Shown here piece after piece: positions 1 to 7,592 of a DNA stretch of 20,082 bases. A program made the translations under genes and the position numbers. The DNA is from Actinomycetes bacterium. GTDB lineage: Bacteria > Actinomycetota > CALGFH01. The notes beneath the pieces are model-generated. The model had not been told where the DNA came from. It saw only the letters and a list, made by a program, of their open reading frames with translations, and ran no database searches. The DNA is taken from positions 1 through 20,082 of the forward strand of contig JASLIH010000238.1 in assembly GCA_030152105.1 (NCBI GenBank), given 5' to 3'. Within the stretch, counting starts at the first letter, position 1. Each line of letters begins with the position of its first letter.

Positions 1-1
1 C

Positions 2-541
2 ACCGACCTCAACACCGGCGACCAGGCCCAGCTCAACATGGCCCGCGACCAGCTGGTCGCCCTGGCCAAGGCGGTCCGGCCGCGGGTCAACACCAACGAC
101 TACATCGACCTGCCCGAGGCCAAGACCTGGATCACCCAGGCCTGGTCGGGCGACATGGTCAACGCCCAGTACTACATGCCCAAGGGCCAGAGCGCCGACG
201 TGATGCGCTACTGGTTCCCGTCCGACGGCAAGGGGCCGGTCAACAGCGACCTGATCGTGCTGCTGCGCACCGGCAAGAACCCGGTGCTGGGCCACCTGTT
301 CATGGACCACCTGCTCGACTACGACGTGGCCGTCGAGAACATGAGCTGGAACGGCTACCAGCCGCCCCTGAACAAGCTCGACCCGGCCGAGCTGGTCAGC
401 CAGGAGCTGCTCCCCAAGAACCTCCAGAGCGCCACCGTGCTGCCCGCCTACTTCGACACCGGCTACCGCTACCTGGAGCTGCCCGGCGAGGTCGACGACC
501 GCTGGCACGCGGCCTGGCAGGAGTTCAAGGCCGGAGCCTAG
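2..541 (+). CDS. Spermidine/putrescine-type ABC transporter substrate-binding protein, C-terminal part
   Basis: The reading frame is open from the first bases of the window and stops with TAG at 539-541, so about 180 C-terminal residues are seen and the start lies upstream. The fragment resembles the C-terminal lobe of PotD-type periplasmic-binding proteins: a segment on residues being moved through an 'AWSGD' stretch, a 'YWFPSDGKGPVNSDLIVL' stretch where PotD has its open-to-closed ligand-pocket strand, then a helical tail that counts residual seats ('HLFMDHLLDYDVA'). In such proteins the lobe helps bind a polyamine or similar cation outside the membrane and delivers it to the permeases. The next two genes, 3 and 7 bases apart, encode exactly such permeases, which supports the call. 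The true substrate cannot be read from the sequence; related systems also carry other amines or small organic solutes. Confidence 0.85.
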   Translation, partial: TDLNTGDQAQLNMARDQLVALAKAVRPRVNTNDYIDLPEAKTWITQAWSGDMVNAQYYMPKGQSADVMRYWFPSDGKGPVNSDLIVLLRTGKNPVLGHLFMDHLLDYDVAVENMSWNGYQPPLNKLDPAELVSQELLPKNLQSATVLPAYFDTGYRYLELPGEVDDRWHAAWQEFKAGA

Positions 542-544
542 CCG

Positions 545-1546
545 GTGGCGACCAGCGAGGCCCCGCCCCGGCCGGCTCCACCGCCCGGCGACCCCGGGCC
601 GAAGCTGCCGCACGGGCGGGGTGCGCGCCGCGCCTCCGCCCGTGCCGGCGCCTGGCGCCCCCGCTGGTTCTGGCCTTCCTTCGCCGTCCCGGGCATGGTC
701 TGGCTGGTGGTCCTGTTCCTGCTGCCGTTCTACGTGGTCCTGTCGATCGCCTTCGGCGCCGTCGACCCGCTGTTCCGGAACCCGGTGCCGGTGTGGAACC
801 CGGTGCAGTGGAACCCGTTCCAGTTCCAGCTGCTGTTCGACCGGGTCTTCGGCCCCGGCGGCTTCCTGGGACCGGCGTTCGTCCGCACCTTCCTGTACGT
901 GGTCGCGGCCAGCGCCCTGTGCCTGCTGCTGGCCTACCCGGTCGCCTACTACGTGACCCGCTACGCCGGCCGCCGCAAGGGCCTGCTCCTGGTCGCCCTG
1001 CTGGCCCCCTTCTGGGTCAGCTACATGATGCGCATGCTGGCCTGGGTCAACCTGCTGGAGAACGACGGCATGGTCAACCGCCTGCTGGTGTCGACCCGGC
1101 TGCTGGCCGAGCCGTTCCCCTGGCTGGCCGGCCAGCCCGTCACCGTCACCCTTGGGCTGGTCTACGGCTACATCCCCTACATGGTCCTGGCCCTGTACGC
1201 CGGGCTGGACCGGGTCGACCAGCGGCTGCTGGAGGCGGCCCGCGACCTCGGGGCCAGCCGGCGCCGGACCTTCGTGCTGGTCACCCTGCCCCTGTCCCGC
1301 CAGGCCATCCTGGCCGGCCTGGTCGTGACCGCCCTGCCCATGTTCGGCGACTACTTCACCAACGACCTGCTGTCGGGGTCGCCCCGGACCTCGATGGTCG
1401 GCAACCTGATCAACGACGCCATCGGCAGCCCCGGCCAGGGCGGCCAGGCCGCCGCCCTCGTCCTGGTCATGATGGTCCTGCTGGCGGTGCCGATGCTCGG
1501 CTACATCCGCTCCACCGGGCGGGCCGCCCGGGACGCGGGGAGGTGA
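545..1546 (+). CDS. ABC transporter permease, PotB-like (spermidine/putrescine family)
   Basis: A 333-residue inner-membrane permease. A proline- and arginine-rich cytoplasmic tail (residues 1-40) precedes about six hydrophobic segments, the first near 46-70 and others near 112-138, 145-170, 200-220, 250-270 and 300-320. The EAA loop that docks on the ATPase is seen as 'LLEAARDLGAS' at 228-238 followed by 'LPLSRQAI'. The sequence 'PFWVSYMMRMLAW' (155-167) is typical of PotB-type proteins. The GTG start lies 3 bases after the upstream stop, with GGAG at 533-536 eight bases before it, so translation is probably coupled to the binding protein. It should pair with the following permease to form the transmembrane channel. 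The family is confident; the transported solute is not known. Confidence 0.93.
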   Translation: MATSEAPPRPAPPPGDPGPKLPHGRGARRASARAGAWRPRWFWPSFAVPGMVWLVVLFLLPFYVVLSIAFGAVDPLFRNPVPVWNPVQWNPFQFQLLFDRVFGPGGFLGPAFVRTFLYVVAASALCLLLAYPVAYYVTRYAGRRKGLLLVALLAPFWVSYMMRMLAWVNLLENDGMVNRLLVSTRLLAEPFPWLAGQPVTVTLGLVYGYIPYMVLALYAGLDRVDQRLLEAARDLGASRRRTFVLVTLPLSRQAILAGLVVTALPMFGDYFTNDLLSGSPRTSMVGNLINDAIGSPGQGGQAAALVLVMMVLLAVPMLGYIRSTGRAARDAGR

Positions 1547-1553
1547 GCCGACG

Positions 1554-2423
1554 GTGAGACGGTGGCTGACCGACCCGTGGCGCAAGCCACGGCTGCTGGA
1601 GGCGCTGGTCTGGGGCTACCTGGCCTGGTCGGTCCTGCCGGTGGCGATCGCCGTCTGGTTCTCGTTCAACTCCGGCCGCTCCCGCTCCAGCTGGCAGGGC
1701 TTCTCCCTGCGCTGGTACTGGGAGGACCCGGTGCTGTCGGTCTGGCACGACCCCGACCTCCAGCGGGCCCTGCTCCACAGCCTCCGCCTGGCCGTGCTCA
1801 CCACCCTGGTCGCGGTGCCCCTGGGGGTCGCCTTCGCCATCGGCCTCGACCGCTGGCGCGGCCGCCTGGCCGCCGGCTTCAACTTCCAGATGCTGCTGTC
1901 GTTCGTGCTTCCCGAGATCATCCTCGCCGTGGCCCTGCTGTTCCTGTTCACCAACCTGCTCAAGGCGGTCCAGCTCGGCACCACCGCCCAGCTGCTCGGC
2001 CTCGTCACCTTCCAGCTCTCCTACCCGGTGATCATCTGCCGGGCCCGCCTGCTGTCCATCGGCAACGAGTACGAGGAGGCGGCCATGGACCTCGGCGCCA
2101 GCCCGGTCAAGGCGCTGCGCCACGTCCTGCTGCCGCTGCTGTCGCCGGCCATCTTCGCCAGCGCCGTCCTGGTCTTCGCCGACGTCATCGACGACTTCGT
2201 GCTGGTCCGCTACCTGTCGGCCGACGCCGCCTCCGAGCCCATGTCGGTCAAGATCTACAACAGCGCCCGCTCCAGCCCCACCCCGGCCCTCAACGCCCTG
2301 GCCACCATCATGCTGTTCTCCTCCCTGCTGGCCATCGCCCTCGGGTTCCTGGTCTACCGCCGCCTCACCCGCGGCGAACGCTCCCAGGAGTCGACCGTTG
2401 AGGGGTTCGCGGCCCAGATCTAG
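1554..2423 (+). CDS. ABC transporter permease, PotC-like (spermidine/putrescine family)
   Basis: A 289-residue inner-membrane permease, the second half of the channel encoded with the preceding gene. Hydrophobic segments lie near residues 19-38, 75-97, 110-135, 145-165, 195-215 and 247-268. The ATPase-docking EAA loop is 'EEAAMDLGAS' (174-183) followed by 'LPLLSPAIFAS', and 'DDFVLVRYLS' (213-222) matches the PotC pattern after this loop. The GTG start is 7 bases after the previous stop and its ribosome-binding site GGGGAGG overlaps the end of that gene, so the two are translationally linked. No ATP-binding subunit follows; it must lie upstream of the window or elsewhere. The gene ends with TAG at 2421-2423, just before a repeat-bearing spacer. 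Confidence 0.93.
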   Translation: MRRWLTDPWRKPRLLEALVWGYLAWSVLPVAIAVWFSFNSGRSRSSWQGFSLRWYWEDPVLSVWHDPDLQRALLHSLRLAVLTTLVAVPLGVAFAIGLDRWRGRLAAGFNFQMLLSFVLPEIILAVALLFLFTNLLKAVQLGTTAQLLGLVTFQLSYPVIICRARLLSIGNEYEEAAMDLGASPVKALRHVLLPLLSPAIFASAVLVFADVIDDFVLVRYLSADAASEPMSVKIYNSARSSPTPALNALATIMLFSSLLAIALGFLVYRRLTRGERSQESTVEGFAAQI

Positions 2424-2455
2424 GCGTGTCAGCCGGATGTGACCGGCGTGTCAGC
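2423..2455 (+). promoter_or_regulatory. 11-bp direct repeat with 22-bp period upstream of the exporter operon
   Basis: GGCGTGTCAGC occurs at 2423-2433 and again at 2445-2455, a start-to-start distance of 22 bp (two helical turns). The bases between form a small inverted repeat, GCCGG (2432-2436) and CCGGC (2443-2447) around ATGTGA. Downstream, CAGGAT at 2465-2470 is a possible weak -10 element, and AGGGAG at 2490-2495 is the ribosome-binding site for the ATPase gene at 2500. Direct repeats with an 11- or 22-bp period just upstream of -10 are the known arrangement for SARP-family activators, and a SARP-type regulator is encoded at 4240-7539. That this regulator binds here is an inference; the repeat does not match the TCGAGC heptamer of the best studied SARPs. 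Confidence 0.4.
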
Positions 2456-2499
2456 GCGCCCGCGCAGGATGCTCCCGAGGAACCAACCAAGGGAGCGTC

Positions 2500-3471
2500 A
2501 TGGACAACACCATCGAGGCCCACGGCCTGGTCAGGCGCTTCGGCGACACCACCGCCCTTGACGGGGTGGACCTGGCCGCCCGGACCGGCAGCGTCCTGGC
2601 CGTGCTCGGGCCCAACGGGGCCGGCAAGACCACCGCGGTCCGCATTCTGGCCACCCTGCTCAAGCCGGACGAGGGCCGGGCCCTTGTGGGCGGCTACGAC
2701 GTGGTCGCCCAGGCCCAGCAGGTCCGCCAGCTGATCGCCCTGACCGGCCAGTACGCGGCCGTCGACGAGAGCCTCACCGGCATCGAGAACCTCCTGCTGA
2801 TCGGCCGCCTGCTCGGCCAGTCGCGAGCCGGCGCCCGGGGCCGGGCGGCCGAGCTGCTGGCGCGGTTCAGCCTGGCCGACGCCGGCGGCCGGGCCGTCAA
2901 GACGTACTCGGGGGGCATGCGGCGCCGGCTCGACCTGGCCGCCAGCCTGGTCGGCCGGCCTCGCGTGCTGTACCTGGACGAGCCGACCACCGGCCTCGAC
3001 CCTCGCGCCCGGAGCGAGCTGTGGGAGGTCGTCCGGGCCCTCACCAGCGACGGGGTCACGGTGCTGCTGACCACCCAGTACATGGAGGAGGCGGACCAGC
3101 TGGCCGACGACGTGGTGGTGATCGACCGCGGCCGGGTCGTCGCCGTCGGCACCCCCGGCCAGCTCAAGGCCCAGGTCGGCCGGCAGGTCCTGACAGTCAG
3201 CCCGGTCAGTGCGGCCGACGTGCCGGTGGTGGCCAGGGTCGTCACCGACCTGTCCGGGGCCGCCCCCGAGGTCACCCCGGAGGCGGTGTCGGCCCAGGTC
3301 AGCGACCCGAGGCTGCCGCAGGCGGTGCTCCAGCGGCTGACCGAGGCGCGGGTGGCGGTGGCCGAGCTGTCGCTGCGCAAGCCCAGCCTCGACGAGGTCT
3401 TCTTCGCCCTCACCGGCCACCACGCCGTGGACGAGGCCACCGAACCCGACGACGACCGGAGTGCCGCATGA
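2500..3471 (+). CDS. DrrA-like ABC exporter ATP-binding protein (daunorubicin-resistance type)
   Basis: A 323-residue cytoplasmic ATPase that should drive export of a hydrophobic compound through the membrane partner encoded next. Walker A is GPNGAGKT (37-44), the Q-loop is at 'TGQYAAVDE' (82-90), the signature is YSGGM (136-140) and Walker B with D-loop is 'YLDEPTTGLDPR' (158-169). The switch position reads 'TTQYMEEAD', with Gln193 where most ABC ATPases have His; this is usual in the DrrA group. The C-terminal region ends in 'KPSLDEVFFALTG', the conserved tail motif of DrrA proteins. The ATG start has AGGGAG four bases upstream. The stop overlaps the start of the permease gene as ATGA. The substrate is unknown; drug or natural-product export and lipid export are both known for this family. 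Confidence 0.95.
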   Translation: MDNTIEAHGLVRRFGDTTALDGVDLAARTGSVLAVLGPNGAGKTTAVRILATLLKPDEGRALVGGYDVVAQAQQVRQLIALTGQYAAVDESLTGIENLLLIGRLLGQSRAGARGRAAELLARFSLADAGGRAVKTYSGGMRRRLDLAASLVGRPRVLYLDEPTTGLDPRARSELWEVVRALTSDGVTVLLTTQYMEEADQLADDVVVIDRGRVVAVGTPGQLKAQVGRQVLTVSPVSAADVPVVARVVTDLSGAAPEVTPEAVSAQVSDPRLPQAVLQRLTEARVAVAELSLRKPSLDEVFFALTGHHAVDEATEPDDDRSAA

Positions 3472-4295
3472 CCACCATGACCACCATCACCCATCCCGCC
3501 AGCCCTCCGGCAACGGCCCTCCAGGACCGGGTCGGGCCGCTGGACGCCGCCCGCCACATCCTCACCCTGGCCTGGCGCAGCCTCGTCCAGATCCGCCACA
3601 ACCCCATGGAGCTGGGCGACCTCAGCCTGCAGCCGCTGATGTTCGTGGCCCTGTTCGCCTACGTCTTCGGCGGCGCCATCGCCGGCTCGCCCAAGGCCTT
3701 CCTCCAGTTCGGCCTCGCCGGCATCATCTGCCAGAACGCCCTGTTCCTGACCATGAACACCGGTGTGGCGGTCAACACCGACATCACCAAGGGCGTGTTC
3801 GACCGCTTCCGCAGCCTGCCCATCGCCCGCTCGGCCCCGCTGGCCGGGCGGATCGTGGCCGACGTGGTCCGCCAGCTCTGGTCGATGGCGATCCTGCTGG
3901 GGGTGGGGACGCTGCTCGGGTTCCGCTTCCACACCAACCCCGTCAGCGTGCTCGGGGCCGTGGTCCTGCTGGTGGTGGTCGCCGGTGCCTTCTCCTGGCT
4001 CCCGGTGCTGGTCGCCATGCTGGTCGACGAGCCGGAGAAGGTCATGATGCTGGGGTTCGTGGTCGTGTTCCCGCTGACCTTCGCCAGCAGCGCCTTTGTG
4101 CCGGTGTCGACCATGCCCGGCTGGATGCAGGCCTGGGCGGCCGTCAACCCGGCCACCCTGCTGGTCGACGCCGTCCGCGGCCTGCTGGTCGGCGGCGAGG
4201 TCGCCGCCCCCGCCCTTGGCGCGCTGGCCTGGGCGGCCGCTATCGGGGCGGTGTGCGCTCCGCTGGCACTGCGGGCCTTCCGGCGGCGGAGCTGA
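3468..4295 (+). CDS. DrrB-like ABC-2 type exporter permease
   Basis: A 275-residue membrane protein forming the channel for the preceding ATPase. A cytoplasmic N-terminus of about 50 residues ends in 'NPMELGDLSLQPLMF', a typical lead-in to the first membrane segment of DrrB/ABC-2 proteins. Hydrophobic segments lie near 53-71, 78-100, 132-151, 160-184, 191-213 and 247-269. The cytoplasmic coupling loop 'GVFDRFRSLPIAR' (109-121) and the motif 'FPLTFASSAFVP' (201-212) followed by 'MPGWMQAWAAVNP' are characteristic of the family. The ATG at 3468 overlaps the ATPase stop by ATGA, which fixes the start. The 3' end overlaps the convergent regulator gene by 56 bases (4240-4295). Confidence 0.94.
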   Translation: MTTMTTITHPASPPATALQDRVGPLDAARHILTLAWRSLVQIRHNPMELGDLSLQPLMFVALFAYVFGGAIAGSPKAFLQFGLAGIICQNALFLTMNTGVAVNTDITKGVFDRFRSLPIARSAPLAGRIVADVVRQLWSMAILLGVGTLLGFRFHTNPVSVLGAVVLLVVVAGAFSWLPVLVAMLVDEPEKVMMLGFVVVFPLTFASSAFVPVSTMPGWMQAWAAVNPATLLVDAVRGLLVGGEVAAPALGALAWAAAIGAVCAPLALRAFRRRS

Positions 4296-7200
4296 CCTCG
4301 GCGGCCAGCGCCGCCAGCGCCTCCTCGCGGGGCCGCGCGGCCCCGCGCCCGAAGGCCAGGGCGAAGCCCCGGTCGCCGAGCGCGGCCCGCGCGGCCTCCC
4401 GCACCCGGCGCAGGTCGACGTCGGCCTCGTCGGGCATGCCCCGCAGCACCTCGGCCGTCCCGAGCAGCTCGCCAGCACGTCCGGCGTCGCCGCCGGCCAG
4501 GTCGATCGCGGCCGCCAGCCCGAGCACCCGGGCGATCACCGGCCGGTCGCGGGTGGCCAGCGCGACCCGGAGGGCCTGGTCCCGGCAGCCCCGCGCCGCC
4601 TCCAGGTCGCCCGTCACCACCTCGATGTGGCCGCGGGCGGCCAGGGCCACGGCGTGCACCTGCTCGACCGGGAAGCCGCCGCGCCGGTAGTCGGCGATGG
4701 CGCCGTCCAGCAGCTCCCGGGCCTCCTCGAACCGCCCCTGCCAGCGGGCCAGGTCGGCCCGGATGAGGCGGACGTACAGCTTCTGGTCCTCGGCGCCGAC
4801 CTCGTGGGCGATCCGGTCGGCCGCCTCCAGGTCGTCCTCGGCCTGGTCGACCTGCCCGGCCCGGGCCCGCTCGCCGGCGGTGCGGATCAGGATCTGGCTC
4901 ACGTCCTCGCGGTCGCCGAGCCCGGCCAGCACCTCCCGGGCCTCACCAAGCGCCGCCATGGCCTCCTCGGGGTGGCCGCGGCTGCTCCGCAACTCGGCCC
5001 GGGCGACCAGCGCCTGGCCGGTCCCCCAGCGCTCGCCCAGCTCCCGGAACCTGGCCAGGGCCTCGTCGAACTCGCGCTCGGCCGTGCCGGCCTCGCCGAG
5101 GTTGACCGAGAGGGCGCCGGTCAGCAGGTGGGCCATGGCGGCCATCCAGGGGTCGGGGTGGCCGTAGTTGGCGACCAGGCGGTCGTACGCGACCAGGTGG
5201 TCGTTGCCGAACATGGCCATCAGGGCGGGCAGGATGACGAGGACCGGGTGGGAGCGACGTGGCTCGTCCGGGGGCAGGGCGTCGACCAGGGCCACCGCCT
5301 GGGCGCCCAGCTCCAGGGCCGGGCCCAGGTCGACACCGCCGGAGACGGTGGTGAGGGACTGGAAGGCCACGACCTGGGCCCGGGCCGCGGTCCCGACCTC
5401 GCCGGGCAGGGCCAGCGCCTTGCCCGTCCAGTCCAGCGCCTCGGCCCGGGCGCTGGTCAGGAACCAGTACCAGCCGAGGGCGGCGGCCAGCCGCAGGGCC
5501 GTGGCCGCCTCCCCGCTGTCGACGGCCCAGCGCAGGGCCGCGTGCAGGTTGTCGCGCTCGGCGGCCAGCCGGGCCATCCAGCGCAGCTGGTCCCGGCGGC
5601 GCAGCTCGGGCTCGGCCGCCTCGGCCAGCTCCAGGAAGTAGCCGGCGTGGGCCCGGGCCAGGGCCTCGTCCTCGCCGGCCGCCGCCAGCCGCTCGGCCCC
5701 ATAGGCCCGGACCGTCTCCAGCATCCGGTAGCGGACCCCGCCGCCGTCGAGCTCGGCCGCCACCACCAGCGACTTGTCGACCAGCCCGGCCAGCAGGTAC
5801 AGCACCTCGTCGGGGGCCGGGCCGGCCAGGCCCGGACCGGCGCAGACCCGCTCGGCCGCCTCGAGGGTGGCCCCGCCGGCGAACACCGCCAGCCGGCGCA
5901 GCAGCACCTGCTCGGCGCCGCCCAGCAGCTCCCAGCTCCAGTCGATCACGGCCCGCAGCGTCTGGTGGCGGCCCAGCATGGACCGGCGGCCGTCGGCCAG
6001 GAGCCGGAAACGGTCGTCGAGGCGGGCCGCGACCTGCTCCGGGGAGAGGGCGTGGAACCGGGCCGCGGCCAGCTCGATGGCCAGCGGCATGCCGTCCAGG
6101 GCCCGGCAGATGCTCAGCACGGGCTCCAGCGTCGCCTGGTCGACGCTGAACCCGGGCCGCGCGGCCGCGCCCCGGTCGGCCAGCAGCCGCACCGCTGGAT
6201 AGGCCAGGGCCTCGGCGGGGGAGACGGCGCCGTCGGGGACGGCCAGCGGCCCGACCGGGTGCAGGAGCTCCCCGGCGATGCCCAGCGGCTCCCTGCTGGT
6301 GGCCAGCACCGACAACCGCGGGCAGCGGGCGAGCAGGTGGTCGACCAGCTTGGCGACGGCCTCGACCAGGTGCTCGCAGTTGTCGGCGACCAGCAGCACC
6401 CTCCGGCCGCCGATCGCCTCGACCAGCCGGTCGAGGGGGGCGACGGCGGCGGCTCCCGGGGCGGCCAGCAGCCGCTGCTCACGCGCCCCGAACAGCGACA
6501 GCACGGCCTGGGGGAGGTCGACCGGGTCGGCCACCGAGGCCAGCTCGGCCAGCCACACGCCGTCGGGCATCCGCTCCAGCAGCCTGGCCGCGGCCTCGGC
6601 GGCGAGCCGGGTCTTGCCCGCCCCGCCCGGCCCGGTCAGGGTCACCAGGCGGGCCCCGGCGAACGCCTCCATGATCCGGGTGAGGTCGTCGCCGCGGCCG
6701 ACGAAGCTGGTGATCGGCGAGCGGAGGTTGGTGCGGGCCAGGGGCGGGCCGTCGGCGAGTTCGGCCTTCGGCCCGCCGGGGGTGGCCGGCGCCGTCGGGG
6801 CCAGCTCGCCGCGGAGCACGGCCACATGGACCGCCTGGAGCTCCGGTGTCGGGTCGATGCCGAGCTCGTCGGCCAGCCGGGCCCGCAGCCGCGCATACGC
6901 CCCGAGGGCGTCGGCCTGGGCCCCTCGTAGGGCCAGGGCCCGCACCAGCTGGCCGCCGAGACGCTCCGACAGCGGATGGGCGGCCACCAGCTCCTCGAGC
7001 TCGGCCACCAGCCGGTCGGTGGCGCCGGCGGCCAGGTCGGCCTCGACCCGGTCCTCGACGGCCTGCAGGCGCAGCCCGTCCAGGCGGGCGACGGCCGGCT
7101 CGGCGAAGGCGGCGGTGGCCGCATCGGCCAGGGCCGGACCTCGCCACAGGGCCAGGGCCTCGCCCAGCAGGGCCCGCGCCCGGTCCGGGTCGCGGCCCAG

Positions 7201-7539
7201 CTGCTGGCGGCCGGCCAGGGCCAGCGCCTCGAAGCGGACGGCGTCCACGGCCTCGGCGTCCACGGCCAGCCGGTAGCCGGTCGGCGAGGACTCGAGCACC
7301 CCCGGGAGCAGACGCCGCAGCCGGGAGACGAGCGTCTGCAGGGCGTTGGCCGCACCCGCCGGCGGGTGGTCGTCCCAGACCGCGTCGACCAGCTGGGCCG
7401 AGGTCACCACCCGCCCAGGGTCGAGGGCCAGGCGCAGCAGCAGCCGGCGCAGCCGCGCCCCGGCCACCTCGACGGGCAGGCCAGGACCGGCCCGCACCTC
7501 CAGCGGGCCCAGGATGGCGATGCGCAGGCCGCCGGGCAC
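4240..7539 (-). CDS. AfsR/SARP-type transcriptional regulator with BTAD, NB-ARC ATPase and TPR domains
   Basis: A 1099-residue regulator. Residues 1-95 form an OmpR-like winged helix ('LLLRLALDPGRVVTSAQLVDAVW', 'ALQTLVSRLRRLL', 'GYRLAV'). Residues about 100-245 form the bacterial activator domain (BTAD), ending in the usual 'LADELGIDPTPELQ'. The NB-ARC-type ATPase follows from about 272: 'FVGR' (279-282), Walker A GPGGAGKT (303-310), Walker B 'VLLVADNCEH' (381-390) and 'LATSREPLG' (412-420). The rest is helical with TPR-like repeats. Such proteins usually activate secondary-metabolite or stress genes after a ligand or phosphorylation signal. GTG start; no good -10 element is visible in the 53 bases before it, so it may be read through from the acylase gene upstream. 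The target genes are unknown. Confidence 0.93.
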   Translation of the reverse strand: MPGGLRIAILGPLEVRAGPGLPVEVAGARLRRLLLRLALDPGRVVTSAQLVDAVWDDHPPAGAANALQTLVSRLRRLLPGVLESSPTGYRLAVDAEAVDAVRFEALALAGRQQLGRDPDRARALLGEALALWRGPALADAATAAFAEPAVARLDGLRLQAVEDRVEADLAAGATDRLVAELEELVAAHPLSERLGGQLVRALALRGAQADALGAYARLRARLADELGIDPTPELQAVHVAVLRGELAPTAPATPGGPKAELADGPPLARTNLRSPITSFVGRGDDLTRIMEAFAGARLVTLTGPGGAGKTRLAAEAAARLLERMPDGVWLAELASVADPVDLPQAVLSLFGAREQRLLAAPGAAAVAPLDRLVEAIGGRRVLLVADNCEHLVEAVAKLVDHLLARCPRLSVLATSREPLGIAGELLHPVGPLAVPDGAVSPAEALAYPAVRLLADRGAAARPGFSVDQATLEPVLSICRALDGMPLAIELAAARFHALSPEQVAARLDDRFRLLADGRRSMLGRHQTLRAVIDWSWELLGGAEQVLLRRLAVFAGGATLEAAERVCAGPGLAGPAPDEVLYLLAGLVDKSLVVAAELDGGGVRYRMLETVRAYGAERLAAAGEDEALARAHAGYFLELAEAAEPELRRRDQLRWMARLAAERDNLHAALRWAVDSGEAATALRLAAALGWYWFLTSARAEALDWTGKALALPGEVGTAARAQVVAFQSLTTVSGGVDLGPALELGAQAVALVDALPPDEPRRSHPVLVILPALMAMFGNDHLVAYDRLVANYGHPDPWMAAMAHLLTGALSVNLGEAGTAEREFDEALARFRELGERWGTGQALVARAELRSSRGHPEEAMAALGEAREVLAGLGDREDVSQILIRTAGERARAGQVDQAEDDLEAADRIAHEVGAEDQKLYVRLIRADLARWQGRFEEARELLDGAIADYRRGGFPVEQVHAVALAARGHIEVVTGDLEAARGCRDQALRVALATRDRPVIARVLGLAAAIDLAGGDAGRAGELLGTAEVLRGMPDEADVDLRRVREAARAALGDRGFALAFGRGAARPREEALAALAAEVSSAAGRPAVPAERTPPR

Positions 7540-7592
7540 GCCCCCATTCTGCCGCCGGCCGAGTCGAGCGGTCGATCAGGCCGTGGCCGGCG

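Noticed and set aside
2660..2689. Gln in place of the H-loop His of the exporter ATPase as a possible inactivating change
   Set aside because: A Gln at this position (residue 193 of the protein, encoded near 3076-3078) is usual in DrrA-type ATPases and does not mark a dead enzyme.
3021..3467. Upstream extension of the exporter permease frame
   Set aside because: It overlaps the ATPase gene in another frame and is low-complexity; ATG 3468 in the ATGA overlap starts the family-typical sequence.
4096..6930. Long plus-strand open frame of 944 codons opposite the regulator gene
   Set aside because: Compositionally biased shadow; the minus strand encodes a regulator with all expected domains in order.
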